DNA of 64,000 nucleotides. Origin: Phyllobacterium lublinensis (lineage in GTDB: Bacteria > Pseudomonadota > Alphaproteobacteria > Rhizobiales > Rhizobiaceae). This document shows positions 28,223 through 36,441 of this stretch, one piece after another. Under the pieces are notes generated by a model, which did no database searches, was not told the DNA's origin, and saw only the letters and a list, made by a program, of their open reading frames with translations. The translations under genes were made by a program, and so were the position numbers. Numbering within the stretch: position 1 is the first letter of the stretch; each line of letters opens with the position of its first letter. The stretch spans positions 124,001-188,000 of the forward strand of contig NZ_JAIUDQ010000005.1 in assembly GCF_020164435.1 (NCBI RefSeq). The letters run 5' to 3'.

Positions 28223-29015
28223 TTCCGGTTCCTGTGGCCGGTCTTGGCATTTTCGTGAACAGGCGGAACACATTGTCGGTTGTGAGGGCAGCGATGTCTT
28301 CTGCGCTTACGCCGATGGTCTCCGCCAGAACCGCTGCAGTATGCTGGACGAAGCTTGGTTCGTTGCGCTTGCCGCGATGGGGCACCGGCGCAAGATAGGG
28401 CGCATCGGTTTCGACCAGAAGCCGGTCGCGCGGTACGTTGCGGGCAATTTCCCTTATTTCCGGCGAGTTCTTGAATGTGAGAATACCGGAGAAAGAGACA
28501 TAGCCACCGAGTTCAACGCCGACGCGTGCGAGTTCGGCTCCTGAGGAGAAACAGTGCAGGATGAAAGGGAAGGTCCCCTTCCCCGTTTCTTCCTTAAGGA
28601 TCGAGATGATGTCTTCATCGGCGTTTCGCGCGTGGATCACCAACGGCAGGCCCGTGGCACGGGAAGCGGCAATGTGGGTGCGAAAACCATGCTGCTGGGC
28701 GGCTGGCGGCGCGTAGTCGTAGTGATAGTCAAGTCCGGCCTCGCCTATCGCAACCACCTTCGGGTGTGCCGCAAGCCGGATCAGATCGTCGGCAGTTACG
28801 TCGAGTTCTTCGTGTGCATTGTTGGGGTGCGTTCCAACCGAGGCATAGACGCTGTCATACGCTTCGGCGATCTTGATGATTTCTGCAAACCGCTTGACGC
28901 GTGTACATATCGTCACCTGCCGTCCAATGCCATGATCGAGCGCCCGCTGGACGATGGCATCACGTTCTTCGGCAAAATCCGCAAAGTCCAGATGGCAGTG
29001 ACTGTCGACAAGCAT
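28215..29015 (-). CDS. tatD: TatD-family metal-dependent hydrolase (deoxyribonuclease)
   Basis: A 266-residue amidohydrolase-fold nuclease. Metal ligands can be read as SHCHLDF at the N-terminus, E in IGEAGLDYHYD, H in LVIHARNAD, H in ILHCFSSG and D in LLVETDAPYL. TatD proteins are 3'-5' exonucleases/AP endonucleases linked to DNA repair. It lies 6 bp after metG on the same strand. Confidence 0.93.
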   Translation of the reverse strand: MLVDSHCHLDFADFAEERDAIVQRALDHGIGRQVTICTRVKRFAEIIKIAEAYDSVYASVGTHPNNAHEELDVTADDLIRLAAHPKVVAIGEAGLDYHYDYAPPAAQQHGFRTHIAASRATGLPLVIHARNADEDIISILKEETGKGTFPFILHCFSSGAELARVGVELGGYVSFSGILTFKNSPEIREIARNVPRDRLLVETDAPYLAPVPHRGKRNEPSFVQHTAAVLAETIGVSAEDIAALTTDNVFRLFTKMPRPATGTGNA

Positions 29016-29021
29016 CGGATA

Positions 29022-30572
29022 TCAGGCTTCTTTGTCTGCTTCGACGTAGCGCGGAAACACCGCCTGCGGCGCTGGCAGATCGGTGCCTGGCCGGAGTTCG
29101 CCACCATCGGCAAGATCTGAAAAATCGCGTTTGTTGGCCGGTACAGCCAGAATGTCGAGCAGTTTCGCCGCCGAGCCCGGAATGAACGGTTGGCAAAGTA
29201 TGCCGATACGCCGGATGACTTCCGCCGTCACATAGAGAACCGTCTCCATGCGTGCCGGATCGGTCTTTTTCAGCGCCCATGGTTCCTGTGAAGCGAAATA
29301 GCGGTTGGCCTCGGCTACAACGCCAAAAATGGCGGCCAGCGCCAGGTGCAGCGCCTGTGTTCCAACAGCCTTGCGTGCAGTTTCCAGCGCCTGCGTTGCC
29401 TGGCCGAGGATCGCCTTGTCGGCTTCGGTAAATGCGCCCGGCTGCGGAACCTTGGCATCGCAGTTCTTCGCAATCATCGACAATGAACGCTGCGCCAGAT
29501 TGCCGAGATCATTTGCAAGGTCTGCATTCGTGCGATTGACGATGGCTTCGTGGCTGTAATTGCCGTCCTGGCCGAACGGGATTTCGCGCAGCAGGAAATA
29601 GCGCAGCTGATCCAGCCCGTAATGCTCGACCAGTGAAACCGGATCGATGACGTTGCCAACGGATTTTGACATCTTTTCACCGCGGTTGAACACGAAGCCA
29701 TGACCATATACGCGCCTGGGCAGTTCGATACCGGCCGAAAGCAGGAAGGCTGGCCAATAGACCGCATGGAAGCGGATGATATCCTTGCCTATGATGTGCA
29801 CATCGGCCGGCCAATAGCGCCAGCGTTCAGCGTTTTCATCAGGATAGCCGGCTGCGGTGATGTAATTGGTCAAGGCATCGACCCAGACATACATGACATG
29901 CTTTTCGTCGCCGGGAACAGGAATGCCCCAGTCGAAGGTAGTGCGCGAGACCGACAGATCCTTCAGCCCGGATTTGACGAAGGACACAACCTCATTGCGC
30001 CGTTCATCGGGGCCGATGAAACCCGGATTATCCGCATAAAGCTTGAGCAGGCGGTCCTGGTAGGCAGACAGGCGGAAGAAATAGCTCTCCTCCTCCAGCC
30101 ACTCGACGGGCGTGCCCTGCGGACCATAGCGCACGTTGTCGGCGCGCACTTCGGTCTCCTCCTCCTGGTAATAGGCCTCGTCGCGGACGGAGTACCATCC
30201 CGCGTAACCACCTTTGTAGATATCGCCGGCATCGACCATCTTCTGCCAGATTGCCTGCGAAGCCTTGTAGTGGCGCTCTTCCGTCGTGCGTATGAAATCA
30301 TCATAAGAAGCATTCAAAAGATGCCCCATGTCACGGAAAAGCTTGGCATTTCTGTCTGCGAGCTCACGCGGTGAAATGCCTTCCTTGCGCGCCGTCTGCA
30401 GCATCTTGATGCCATGTTCGTCGGTCCCGCTCAGGAAAAGGACATCCTTGCCGTCATGCCGGTTGAAGCGCGCAATCGCGTCCGTCGCGATTACCTCATA
30501 GGCATGGCCGATGTGCGGGCTTCCGTTCGGATATGAAATGGCGGTTGTGATGTAGAATGTTTCGCGGCTCAT
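29022..30572 (-). CDS. metG: Methionyl-tRNA synthetase
   Basis: Class I aminoacyl-tRNA synthetase charging tRNA-Met, 516 residues. HIGH motif at residues 20-23 ([14 protein letters not shown]) and KMSKS in [11 protein letters not shown] near residue 303. The protein has no C-terminal tRNA-binding (EMAP-like) domain, which is usual for alphaproteobacterial MetG of about 515 residues. Anticodon-binding helices follow the catalytic domain. Upstream of it, a toxin-antitoxin pair separates it from holB, with which it is normally adjacent. Confidence 0.97.
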   Translation of the reverse strand: MSRETFYITTAISYPNGSPHIGHAYEVIATDAIARFNRHDGKDVLFLSGTDEHGIKMLQTARKEGISPRELADRNAKLFRDMGHLLNASYDDFIRTTEERHYKASQAIWQKMVDAGDIYKGGYAGWYSVRDEAYYQEEETEVRADNVRYGPQGTPVEWLEEESYFFRLSAYQDRLLKLYADNPGFIGPDERRNEVVSFVKSGLKDLSVSRTTFDWGIPVPGDEKHVMYVWVDALTNYITAAGYPDENAERWRYWPADVHIIGKDIIRFHAVYWPAFLLSAGIELPRRVYGHGFVFNRGEKMSKSVGNVIDPVSLVEHYGLDQLRYFLLREIPFGQDGNYSHEAIVNRTNADLANDLGNLAQRSLSMIAKNCDAKVPQPGAFTEADKAILGQATQALETARKAVGTQALHLALAAIFGVVAEANRYFASQEPWALKKTDPARMETVLYVTAEVIRRIGILCQPFIPGSAAKLLDILAVPANKRDFSDLADGGELRPGTDLPAPQAVFPRYVEADKEA

Positions 30573-30672
30573 ACGTGACCTGATTTTGTCTTTGTATCTT
30601 TGGGAGAAAACGTCTGGCTGACATAACCCATGTGCGGTCCGATTGCCATAGCCGCGGCGCTGTTAGCCGCGC

Positions 30673-31056
30673 TCAACGCGCCCAAAGCTGCGGCACCGCC
30701 TTGTAAGTCTCGATCACACGGTCTGCGTGCACAAGAATCATCTTTTCGAACTGTGCTTGTGCGATAAGCATTCGATCGAAAGGGTCCGGATGAGCCCATT
30801 CGAGCATCCCCGCAAACTCTGCGTGGGCAGGCGCGATTGGAAGTGGCAAGAACCCGTTTCTGTCAATTGAGGCACTCGGCGCGCCCGCAAACTGCAGCTT
30901 TCCCTTTGTACTCTTGATGGCAATCTCCCAGATGGAGGCCGCGCTCACATAGATACGGTTTCGTGGTTCTGCAATCGCCGCGCGCGCTGCTGTTCCGAGC
31001 TCGCTCGCGCCACTATCCCACCAGAGAACGACGTGTGTGTCCAACAGGAGGTCCAT
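30673..31056 (-). CDS. PIN-domain toxin (VapC-like ribonuclease)
   Basis: A 127-residue PIN-domain protein. The acidic residues of the active site can be read: D6 in LLLDTHVVLWW, E in SIWEIAIKSTKGKL, D in HPDPFDRMLIAQA and D in LVHADRVIETY. The DTHVxLW and DPFDRMLIAQA motifs are typical of the VapC group paired with Phd-type antitoxins. Such toxins cleave RNA, often tRNA. It starts 3 bp after the antitoxin gene, consistent with translational coupling. It lies between holB and metG, inside an otherwise housekeeping operon. Confidence 0.93.
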   Translation of the reverse strand: MDLLLDTHVVLWWDSGASELGTAARAAIAEPRNRIYVSAASIWEIAIKSTKGKLQFAGAPSASIDRNGFLPLPIAPAHAEFAGMLEWAHPDPFDRMLIAQAQFEKMILVHADRVIETYKAVPQLWAR

Positions 31057-31059
31057 CGG

Positions 31060-31287
31060 CTATCCGAACAGGGCTTCAATTTCTGCGTCGACGGCATCAA
31101 AGTCATCGGCAATATACGTGACCTGAAGGGCATTGGCGGGTTTGCGTGGCGCGTCTCGTTTCGGTAGCGGTCCCAATTTCGCAAGCGGAACGCCGTTCTT
31201 GGCAATTATGACTTCTTCCCCCGCGGCAGCGCGATCCACCAGATTGGAAAGATTGGTTTTAGCATCGTACAGGTTGACTTTTTCCAT
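31060..31287 (-). CDS. Phd/YefM-type antitoxin
   Basis: A 75-residue antitoxin. The N-terminal NLYDAKTNLSNLVDRAAAGEEVIIAKNGVPLAKL block is the Phd/YefM DNA-binding fold; the C-terminal region (DDFDAVDAEIEALFG) is acidic and presumably wraps the PIN toxin. It should neutralise the toxin and repress its own operon; a symmetric operator lies 10 bp upstream of the start codon. AAGGACT serves as ribosome-binding site and overlaps the operator. Confidence 0.93.
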   Translation of the reverse strand: MEKVNLYDAKTNLSNLVDRAAAGEEVIIAKNGVPLAKLGPLPKRDAPRKPANALQVTYIADDFDAVDAEIEALFG

Positions 31288-31297
31288 CGAATTAGTC

Positions 31298-31353
31298 CTT
31301 GACCAACTTGACCAAACCTACAACATAAATTGCGCTTGGTCAAGTTGGTCAAG
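31298..31353. promoter_or_regulatory. Symmetric operator of the VapBC-like toxin-antitoxin pair
   Basis: Two tandem 9-mers CTTGACCAA (31298-31306, 31307-31315) face two tandem reverse-complement 9-mers TTGGTCAAG (31336-31344, 31345-31353) across a 20-bp AT-richer spacer. All four are identical. The left arm reaches the antitoxin ribosome-binding site and the right arm covers the holB stop codon (31349-31351). This is the expected place for conditional-cooperativity repression by antitoxin-toxin complexes. The repeats are seen; the binding is inferred. Confidence 0.8.
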
Positions 31354-32392
31354 CAAATGCTCGATGCACGCGCTCAAGGAAGATCAGGACCGTCTGTTTG
31401 CGGTCGAGATTGAATGCCGCGGCTTCCCTCGCCTCATTCTGCATATCGTTCCAGAGCCCGGACCAACGGCTGGCCCCGGAAACGTTGCCCTGTTCCGCGG
31501 TGAGGCGCGCTCGTGCAGCGAGACGGGTCAACAGATCCTCGAGGAAGAGTTCGTACTGGATTTCAGCGTCGCGCCCGGCCAGGGCAGTCGCAAGGGCATG
31601 CGCCTTTGGCACATCGAATACCGGTTTGCCAAGAATGGCATCGACCGTTTCAGAGATTTCAAGTCCGCCGAATGCCAACAGCAGTGCTGCCCTGCGTACA
31701 CTGCCCGCGGCATGGGAGATCAGCGCATCCGCATTTCCGGCGTCGAGATTTATGGCAGACAGCGCAGCAAGGAGATCCTGTTGCCCGAGTGGCTCGAAAC
31801 GGATCGACTGGCACCGGGAGCGGATGGTCGGGAGCAATCGCCCTGATGAATGGGAGATCAGAATGAAGAGTGTTCGTTGCGGCGGTTCTTCAAGAGTTTT
31901 AAGCAAAGCATTGGCAGCATTACGATTCATGTCATCGGCCGGATCGATAATCACGACCCGCCATGACCCATCATGTGCGGTACGATTGAGAAAATGCGTG
32001 ACGCGCCTTATCTCGTCGACTGTTATTCCAGTCTTGAATTTTCCCGTCTTGGCATCAACCGGCCGCGTGATGTGCAGCAGGGCAAGGTGCGTCCCCGTTG
32101 CTATCTGCCGGTAGGGCGCAACCCGGTAATCCGGCTGCGCCAGCGTTAGCGGCGCATCACGCTCTGCCGGATATTTCAGCATGTGCCCGGCAAGGTGGAA
32201 TGCGAGCGTGGCCTTGCCAATGCCTTGCGGTCCCTCGAGGAGCAACGCGTGATGCATATGCCCCGACTGGTAGGCCTGGGCAAGGAATGCCCGTATCCCG
32301 GCATGCCCAAAAATCTGCGGATTGGCGGACGGAGCAGGAATGCCGTCTATCGTGTCATGGGTTGCTGGTACGTCAAGAACCGCATCGCTCAT
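31349..32392 (-). CDS. holB: DNA polymerase III subunit delta prime
   Basis: Clamp-loader subunit delta', 347 residues. It has an AAA+ fold with a P-loop [16 protein letters not shown] near residue 54, a [41 protein letters not shown]-type Walker B region and the SRC motif [17 protein letters not shown]. Unlike E. coli delta', the P-loop appears intact, as often in alphaproteobacteria. It overlaps tmk by 4 bp (ATGA). Its stop codon lies within the operator of the downstream toxin-antitoxin genes. Confidence 0.94.
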   Translation of the reverse strand: MSDAVLDVPATHDTIDGIPAPSANPQIFGHAGIRAFLAQAYQSGHMHHALLLEGPQGIGKATLAFHLAGHMLKYPAERDAPLTLAQPDYRVAPYRQIATGTHLALLHITRPVDAKTGKFKTGITVDEIRRVTHFLNRTAHDGSWRVVIIDPADDMNRNAANALLKTLEEPPQRTLFILISHSSGRLLPTIRSRCQSIRFEPLGQQDLLAALSAINLDAGNADALISHAAGSVRRAALLLAFGGLEISETVDAILGKPVFDVPKAHALATALAGRDAEIQYELFLEDLLTRLAARARLTAEQGNVSGASRWSGLWNDMQNEAREAAAFNLDRKQTVLIFLERVHRAFA

Positions 32393-33060
32393 CTGGCCAC
32401 CTCGGCGGGCTGCTGCGCGATTGCTCTGCGCTCCACCTTGAGCTTGTCGACCAGAGCAGCTATTTCCCGGGCAATCTCGCCCGCAGGCCGGTCAGCGGCG
32501 ATCACGCTGCACCGGTCTGGCTCCGCCTTGGCAATGGCGAGATAGGCGTCGCGCCGCCTGTGATGCATGTCGATGGTTTCCTTCTCGAACCGGTCGGCGG
32601 TTCCTTCCCCTCGACGCGCATTGGCGCGTTGCAATCCGACCTCTGCAGGCAGGTCCAGGATGATGGTCAGATCCGGCATGAGGCCGTTGATTGCTGATCG
32701 CTCGATGGCGCGCATAAGGTCTGGATCAAGGTTCCCCGTCACGCCCTGGTAAACCCGGCTGGAATCGATATAGCGGTCGCAGAGTACCATGCGGCCAGAA
32801 CGAAGCGCGGGACGCATCACCTGTTCGACATGATCATTGCGTGCAGCCGCGAACAACAGGGCCTCCATGGCCGGTCCGAAAGGCTCGGCGGCGCCGCTCA
32901 GGATGACATGGCGGACTGCTTCGGCGCCCGGCGAGCCGCCCGGCTCGCGCGTCACCAGTACGTCGTGGCCCTGTGCGCGCAAATGCTCCGCAAGCCGCGC
33001 TATCTGCGTGGATTTGCCGGCGCCCTCGCCTCCTTCGAACGTGATGAACAGTCCTTGCAC
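32389..33060 (-). CDS. tmk: Thymidylate kinase
   Basis: A 223-residue dTMP kinase. P-loop [12 protein letters not shown] at residues 8-19, DR(Y/H) motif in [14 protein letters not shown] and a LID-like R-rich region [17 protein letters not shown]. It makes dTDP for DNA synthesis. Conserved neighbour of holB, with a 4-bp overlap. A 116-bp inverted-repeat element separates it from the upstream carboxypeptidase-like gene. Confidence 0.96.
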   Translation of the reverse strand: MQGLFITFEGGEGAGKSTQIARLAEHLRAQGHDVLVTREPGGSPGAEAVRHVILSGAAEPFGPAMEALLFAAARNDHVEQVMRPALRSGRMVLCDRYIDSSRVYQGVTGNLDPDLMRAIERSAINGLMPDLTIILDLPAEVGLQRANARRGEGTADRFEKETIDMHHRRRDAYLAIAKAEPDRCSVIAADRPAGEIAREIAALVDKLKVERRAIAQQPAEVAR

Positions 33061-33096
33061 GCTTACGGTTTCTTCTCTGCTGGCACTATGGTCGTG

Positions 33097-33212
33097 CGTG
33101 GTTCGACAAGTTCACCATGAGGGAGGGAAGTTGCTAGATACAAAAGCAAAGATGCTGCAGCTCCTGTCTTGCGAGCGCCCGGCTTCCCTGATGGTGAACT
33201 TGTCGAACCACG
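33097..33212. repeat. Inverted-repeat element between tmk and the dac gene
   Basis: A 22-bp arm CGTGGTTCGACAAGTTCACC-AT at 33097-33118 is matched perfectly in reverse complement at 33191-33212. Beyond one mismatch the symmetry continues for about five more bases (AGGGA/TCCCT). About 65 bp lie between the arms. The TTCGACAAG-TCACCATGAGGG core resembles intergenic palindromic repeats common in rhizobial genomes (RUP/REP/MITE-like), which is from memory. No ORF inside. Confidence 0.75.
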
Positions 33213-33258
33213 CGCCTGCAATCACGTCTACTGAGATTCAAAGGGAATTGCCAAGAAT

Positions 33259-34488
33259 TTAAAAATTAAGGCGTCTCATCCAGCCAGTTGCCAGTTCGAA
33301 AACTGCGTCGAACGAGCGCTTCTTCAGCCCCCCGCTCTCCACTGCCTCTGCCGTGTAGACGGGTGTCTCCTGCGCCAATGCATCCCCAATCCAGATGCGC
33401 AACGTGCCGACTTCCTGGTCCGCCTGCAATGGCGCTACCAGGGGGCCGCGATAGACCACGTGGGCCCGCAGACGATCGCGGTTGGCGACTGGCACAAGCA
33501 GGCTCACCTTTTCGTGCGCCTTCAGCGCAACGCCCGACTTTACTCCACCGAAAACACTCGCCTCGCCTATGGCTTCCCCCTCGGCGAAGATGTCCATTTC
33601 CTCAAACGCCTGATAGGCCCACTCGAAGATGCGCTTGGCTTCCTCGGCGCGTTCCTTGTCGCTGGCAAGTCCGCTCAGCGCGACGATGTAGCGTCGTCCG
33701 CTCCTCTCCGCTGCGCCAACGATGCCATAGCCGGATTTTTCAGTATAACCGGTACCCATGCCATCCGCGCCGATGTCGAGCCGCAGCAGCGGATTGCGGT
33801 TGCGCTGGAAAATATTGTTCCAGGTGAAACTGTCCTGCGCATAGGTGCGGTAATAATCCGGATACGCGGACTTGATATGGCGTGCCAGGGCCACGAGGTC
33901 GGTGAGTGAAATCCGTTGGTGCGGGTCGGGCAACCCGGTTGAGTTGACGAAGGTTGCATTCTTCAGGCCGATTTCTTTGGCCCGGGCGTTCATCATCTCC
34001 GCAAATTTCGGTTCGGATCCCGCAATGCCCTCCGCCAGGATGATACAGCCATCATTGGCCGACTGTACGATCACACCCTGGATAAGGTCGGCAACGCTAA
34101 GCGACGATTTCAGCTTGGCGAACATGGTCGAGCCACCAGACGGCGCACCGCCTGTGCGCCAGGCGTTTTCGCTGACCGTATACTGTGTCTCGGGCGTGAT
34201 CTTGCCGGTCTTCAGTAGGTGAAAGACGACTTCCATGGTCATCAGCTTGGCCAGCGCTGCCGGCTCGATCAGCGTGTCCGGCGCTTTTGCGTAGAGAATC
34301 GTGCCGGTCTTGTCCTCGACCATCAAGGCCTGCTTGGCCTTTGTTTCGAAGAGTGCGGCCTGCGCGCCTGCAGTCGTCACAGAGGCGAGTGTCAGCGCCG
34401 CGCCAAGTACGAGGATACGAAACGGCCTGATGGACGATTGGATGAGGCGATGGAAATCAGTTACCGTCATCGCGAACGACAAATGCAT
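33259..34488 (-). CDS. D-alanyl-D-alanine carboxypeptidase-like protein with degenerate active site
   Basis: About 409 residues, of the peptidase S11 (low-molecular-mass PBP) family. A signal peptide precedes the AQA-type site (ALTLASVTTAGAQA). With this start, the SxxK motif reads A78-L-A-K81 (EPAALAKLM), so the nucleophile serine is alanine; SxN is intact (S143-A-N145, VQSANDGC); KTG reads G245-T-G247. Thus two of three catalytic motifs are damaged although the rest of the domain and a C-terminal PBP5-like beta domain are well kept. Start: the ATG at 34488 has GGAG before it; 34470 is an alternative. Either overlaps rlpA. It is probably periplasmic and may be a structural pseudo-enzyme. Confidence 0.85.
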   Translation of the reverse strand: MHLSFAMTVTDFHRLIQSSIRPFRILVLGAALTLASVTTAGAQAALFETKAKQALMVEDKTGTILYAKAPDTLIEPAALAKLMTMEVVFHLLKTGKITPETQYTVSENAWRTGGAPSGGSTMFAKLKSSLSVADLIQGVIVQSANDGCIILAEGIAGSEPKFAEMMNARAKEIGLKNATFVNSTGLPDPHQRISLTDLVALARHIKSAYPDYYRTYAQDSFTWNNIFQRNRNPLLRLDIGADGMGTGYTEKSGYGIVGAAERSGRRYIVALSGLASDKERAEEAKRIFEWAYQAFEEMDIFAEGEAIGEASVFGGVKSGVALKAHEKVSLLVPVANRDRLRAHVVYRGPLVAPLQADQEVGTLRIWIGDALAQETPVYTAEAVESGGLKKRSFDAVFELATGWMRRLNF

Positions 34489-35773
34489 CACCGGCTCCGG
34501 CATTCCATGCGGCCTGGAGCAGGTCGTCGGTCTTCTTGCCGGTGGTGGCGCGGGCGATAAGGCCGATGCGCGGACCGTCGGGACTTGCGACGTTCGAAAG
34601 CTCGACGGTGCCCAGCGGCGATAGTGCCTTCATCACGCGCGCGGCTTCCGCCTTGTCGGCAAAAAGGCCGACATCGACATATTCCGCCGTCGGCTGGATG
34701 CCGTTGCGGAGCTTGTTCATGTCTTTCCACGAAGTGGAAACAGCCTCGGGTGACAGGAGGCCGTTCGCTGCCTGCAGCGTCGTATTGGCATTGGCAACGC
34801 GCTCGCTGGCATAGGAACTGACGAGGGATGACGCTGGCGCTGCCCTGTTGGGCTTGAGCGAGCCGATAAGGATTGTCGGCTTCTCATCGACATAGGGTCC
34901 GATGAGCGGCAGAACCGGCACGATATCAAGATTGAATGAAAGTCCGAGGTCTTCCATCGGTGCTGCCGCCTGTATCGGTTGCGGAGCGGCGAGACGAGCG
35001 GCCTGGTCGTCCAACGACACTGGCTGGTTGCCAAGGCTCGCCACCTGGATACCGGCGGGCTGTGGCTGTGTCATGCCGGGAATGGCAACGGGAGCACGCC
35101 GTGTCGGCGTCGCGCCATTCATCGCGATCATGACACCTGACGCGGGCTGGCCCCAGGGATCGGCTGCGCCAGGACCACGATAGGATGCCATGAGAAAACG
35201 GTCGTCACTGCCTTCAAGCGGGGCGCGCCCGACATACTCGACCTTCACATCGGCCGTTCCCGTGTGCTGGTAGTCGAGCATCGTGGCGGCCTTTTGCGAA
35301 AGGTCGATGACGCGGTTGCTGTGATAGGGTCCGCGATCATTGACGCGCACGATCACCGAACTGCCATTAACGAGATTGGTCACGCGGGCATAGCTCGGCA
35401 AAGGCATTGTCGGGTGTGCTGCGGTCAGGCGCGTCGTATCATATATCTCGCCATTGGCAGTCAGACGACCGTGGAAGGCGGAGCCGTACCACGATGCCCT
35501 GCCCTTGCGTACATAACCGGGTTCTTCCTTGGGGTAATACCACTTGCCGGCGACCTGGTAGGGCCGTCCGATCTGGTTGCGTCCGCCGCCTCGGGGAATG
35601 TGGCGAAGGTCAGCAACAACGCGCGGGCTTGCCTTCACGCCATATTCGGATTCTGCGAAATATTCCTTGCCGTGGGTGCGCTTGGCGACTTTTACCGGGG
35701 CTGAGCCACAAGCTGCTACCAGGGCGCCTATGGCGACCAACCCCACAACTCGATAAGCGTTGGCTTTTGACAA
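34457..35773 (-). CDS. rlpA: RlpA-like septal ring lytic transglycosylase with SPOR domain
   Basis: A 438-residue lipoprotein. The N-terminal VGLVAIGALVAACGSAP gives a lipobox (LVAAC). The double-psi beta-barrel of RlpA follows: GRASWYGSAFHGRLTANGEIYD...TAAHPTMPLPSYARVTNL...VRVNDRGPYHSNRVIDLS, with the catalytic Asp and His present. A long Ala/Pro-rich linker leads to a C-terminal SPOR-type domain (about residues 360-435, beginning TAEYVDVGLFADKAEA), which targets denuded septal glycan. RlpA cleaves naked glycan strands in daughter-cell separation. It overlaps the carboxypeptidase-like gene, matching a joint role in wall maturation. Confidence 0.93.
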   Translation of the reverse strand: MSKANAYRVVGLVAIGALVAACGSAPVKVAKRTHGKEYFAESEYGVKASPRVVADLRHIPRGGGRNQIGRPYQVAGKWYYPKEEPGYVRKGRASWYGSAFHGRLTANGEIYDTTRLTAAHPTMPLPSYARVTNLVNGSSVIVRVNDRGPYHSNRVIDLSQKAATMLDYQHTGTADVKVEYVGRAPLEGSDDRFLMASYRGPGAADPWGQPASGVMIAMNGATPTRRAPVAIPGMTQPQPAGIQVASLGNQPVSLDDQAARLAAPQPIQAAAPMEDLGLSFNLDIVPVLPLIGPYVDEKPTILIGSLKPNRAAPASSLVSSYASERVANANTTLQAANGLLSPEAVSTSWKDMNKLRNGIQPTAEYVDVGLFADKAEAARVMKALSPLGTVELSNVASPDGPRIGLIARATTGKKTDDLLQAAWNAGAGDAFVVRDDGN

Positions 35774-36099
35774 TGCAAACCACCGGCCGTTGTTGGCCGT
35801 CCCCAGTAATTTTACATTCGATGTATCGATAACAGATCAGAAGAGAGGCGCAACCCCAATACCCGTCCTTGGTGCAGCACCGCCCCCACTATTGGCATGG
35901 ATTGATTGATAGCAGCTTAACAACATATGGCGGCCACCCCCGTTTATCGGCCCTAATCGGCCATACCTGCAGTATCAGCCCTCGCGGCATCACTTTTTAT
36001 GTTGGTTCGTCGCATAAACGGCAAAAAGCGGCCATAGTTTTCCACCCGGTGCAAAAGTGCTTGAAATGAACAGAGCAATCACGCATAGAACGCTCCGCC
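35774..36099. other. Intergenic region between rlpA and tRNA-Ser
   Basis: 326 bp that should hold the rlpA promoter (leftward) and the tRNA promoter (rightward). No convincing ORF; no strong hairpin. ATTCGATGTATCGAT near 35815-35830 is a small imperfect palindrome. Confidence 0.4.
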
Positions 36100-36189
36100 G
36101 GAAGAGTGGCCGAGTGGTTTAAGGCAACGGTCTTGAAAACCGTCGTGCGGGGAACCGTACCGTGAGTTCGAATCTCACCTCTTCCGCCA
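36100..36189 (+). tRNA. tRNA-Ser (anticodon TGA)
   Basis: A 90-nt class II tRNA. The acceptor stem GGAAGAG pairs with CTCTTCC at the end, followed by discriminator G and an encoded CCA. The anticodon loop CTTGAAA carries anticodon TGA (reads UCA and related serine codons). A long variable arm (CGTGCGGGGAACCGTACC region) and the T-loop GAGTTCGAATCTC are clear. It is a lone tRNA beside rlpA. Confidence 0.97.
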
Positions 36190-36441
36190 CAATTTTCACC
36201 TTAGAAGTTGCACTCGGCGTCTGGGATTGTCTTGAGAATTTGCCCGTAGAGCCAAACTGGCCAACAAATCCTCCCGGGCAATCGCTTCAGCACGAAGCGT
36301 CAGGTTTATCGGCATAAGAATCGACCTCGCCACTGGCCGATTCGATGCAATAGCGCGAGCACTGGCAACCGCCAGGACGGCTTCCAGTGCTCCTGCGATA
36401 GTGCGAACCCCCGCGGCCAGATGTCGGGCTTCGGGATGCGG
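36190..36441. other. Intergenic region after tRNA-Ser with a 9-bp inverted repeat
   Basis: 252 bp between the tRNA and the aspD stop. GAGCACTGG (36357-36365) and CCAGTGCTC (36384-36392) form a perfect 9-bp stem with an 18-nt loop. It lies downstream of aspD on the minus strand but has no T-run, so it is not a classical terminator. No integrase or duplicated tRNA end is visible. Confidence 0.4.

Noticed and set aside
36100-36189. tRNA-Ser as attachment site of a genomic island
   Set aside because: No integrase gene and no second copy of the tRNA 3' end were seen in the window to the right, so an island cannot be supported.
36357-36392. 9-bp inverted repeat as terminator of aspD
   Set aside because: The stem is perfect but has a long loop and no T-run on the minus strand.
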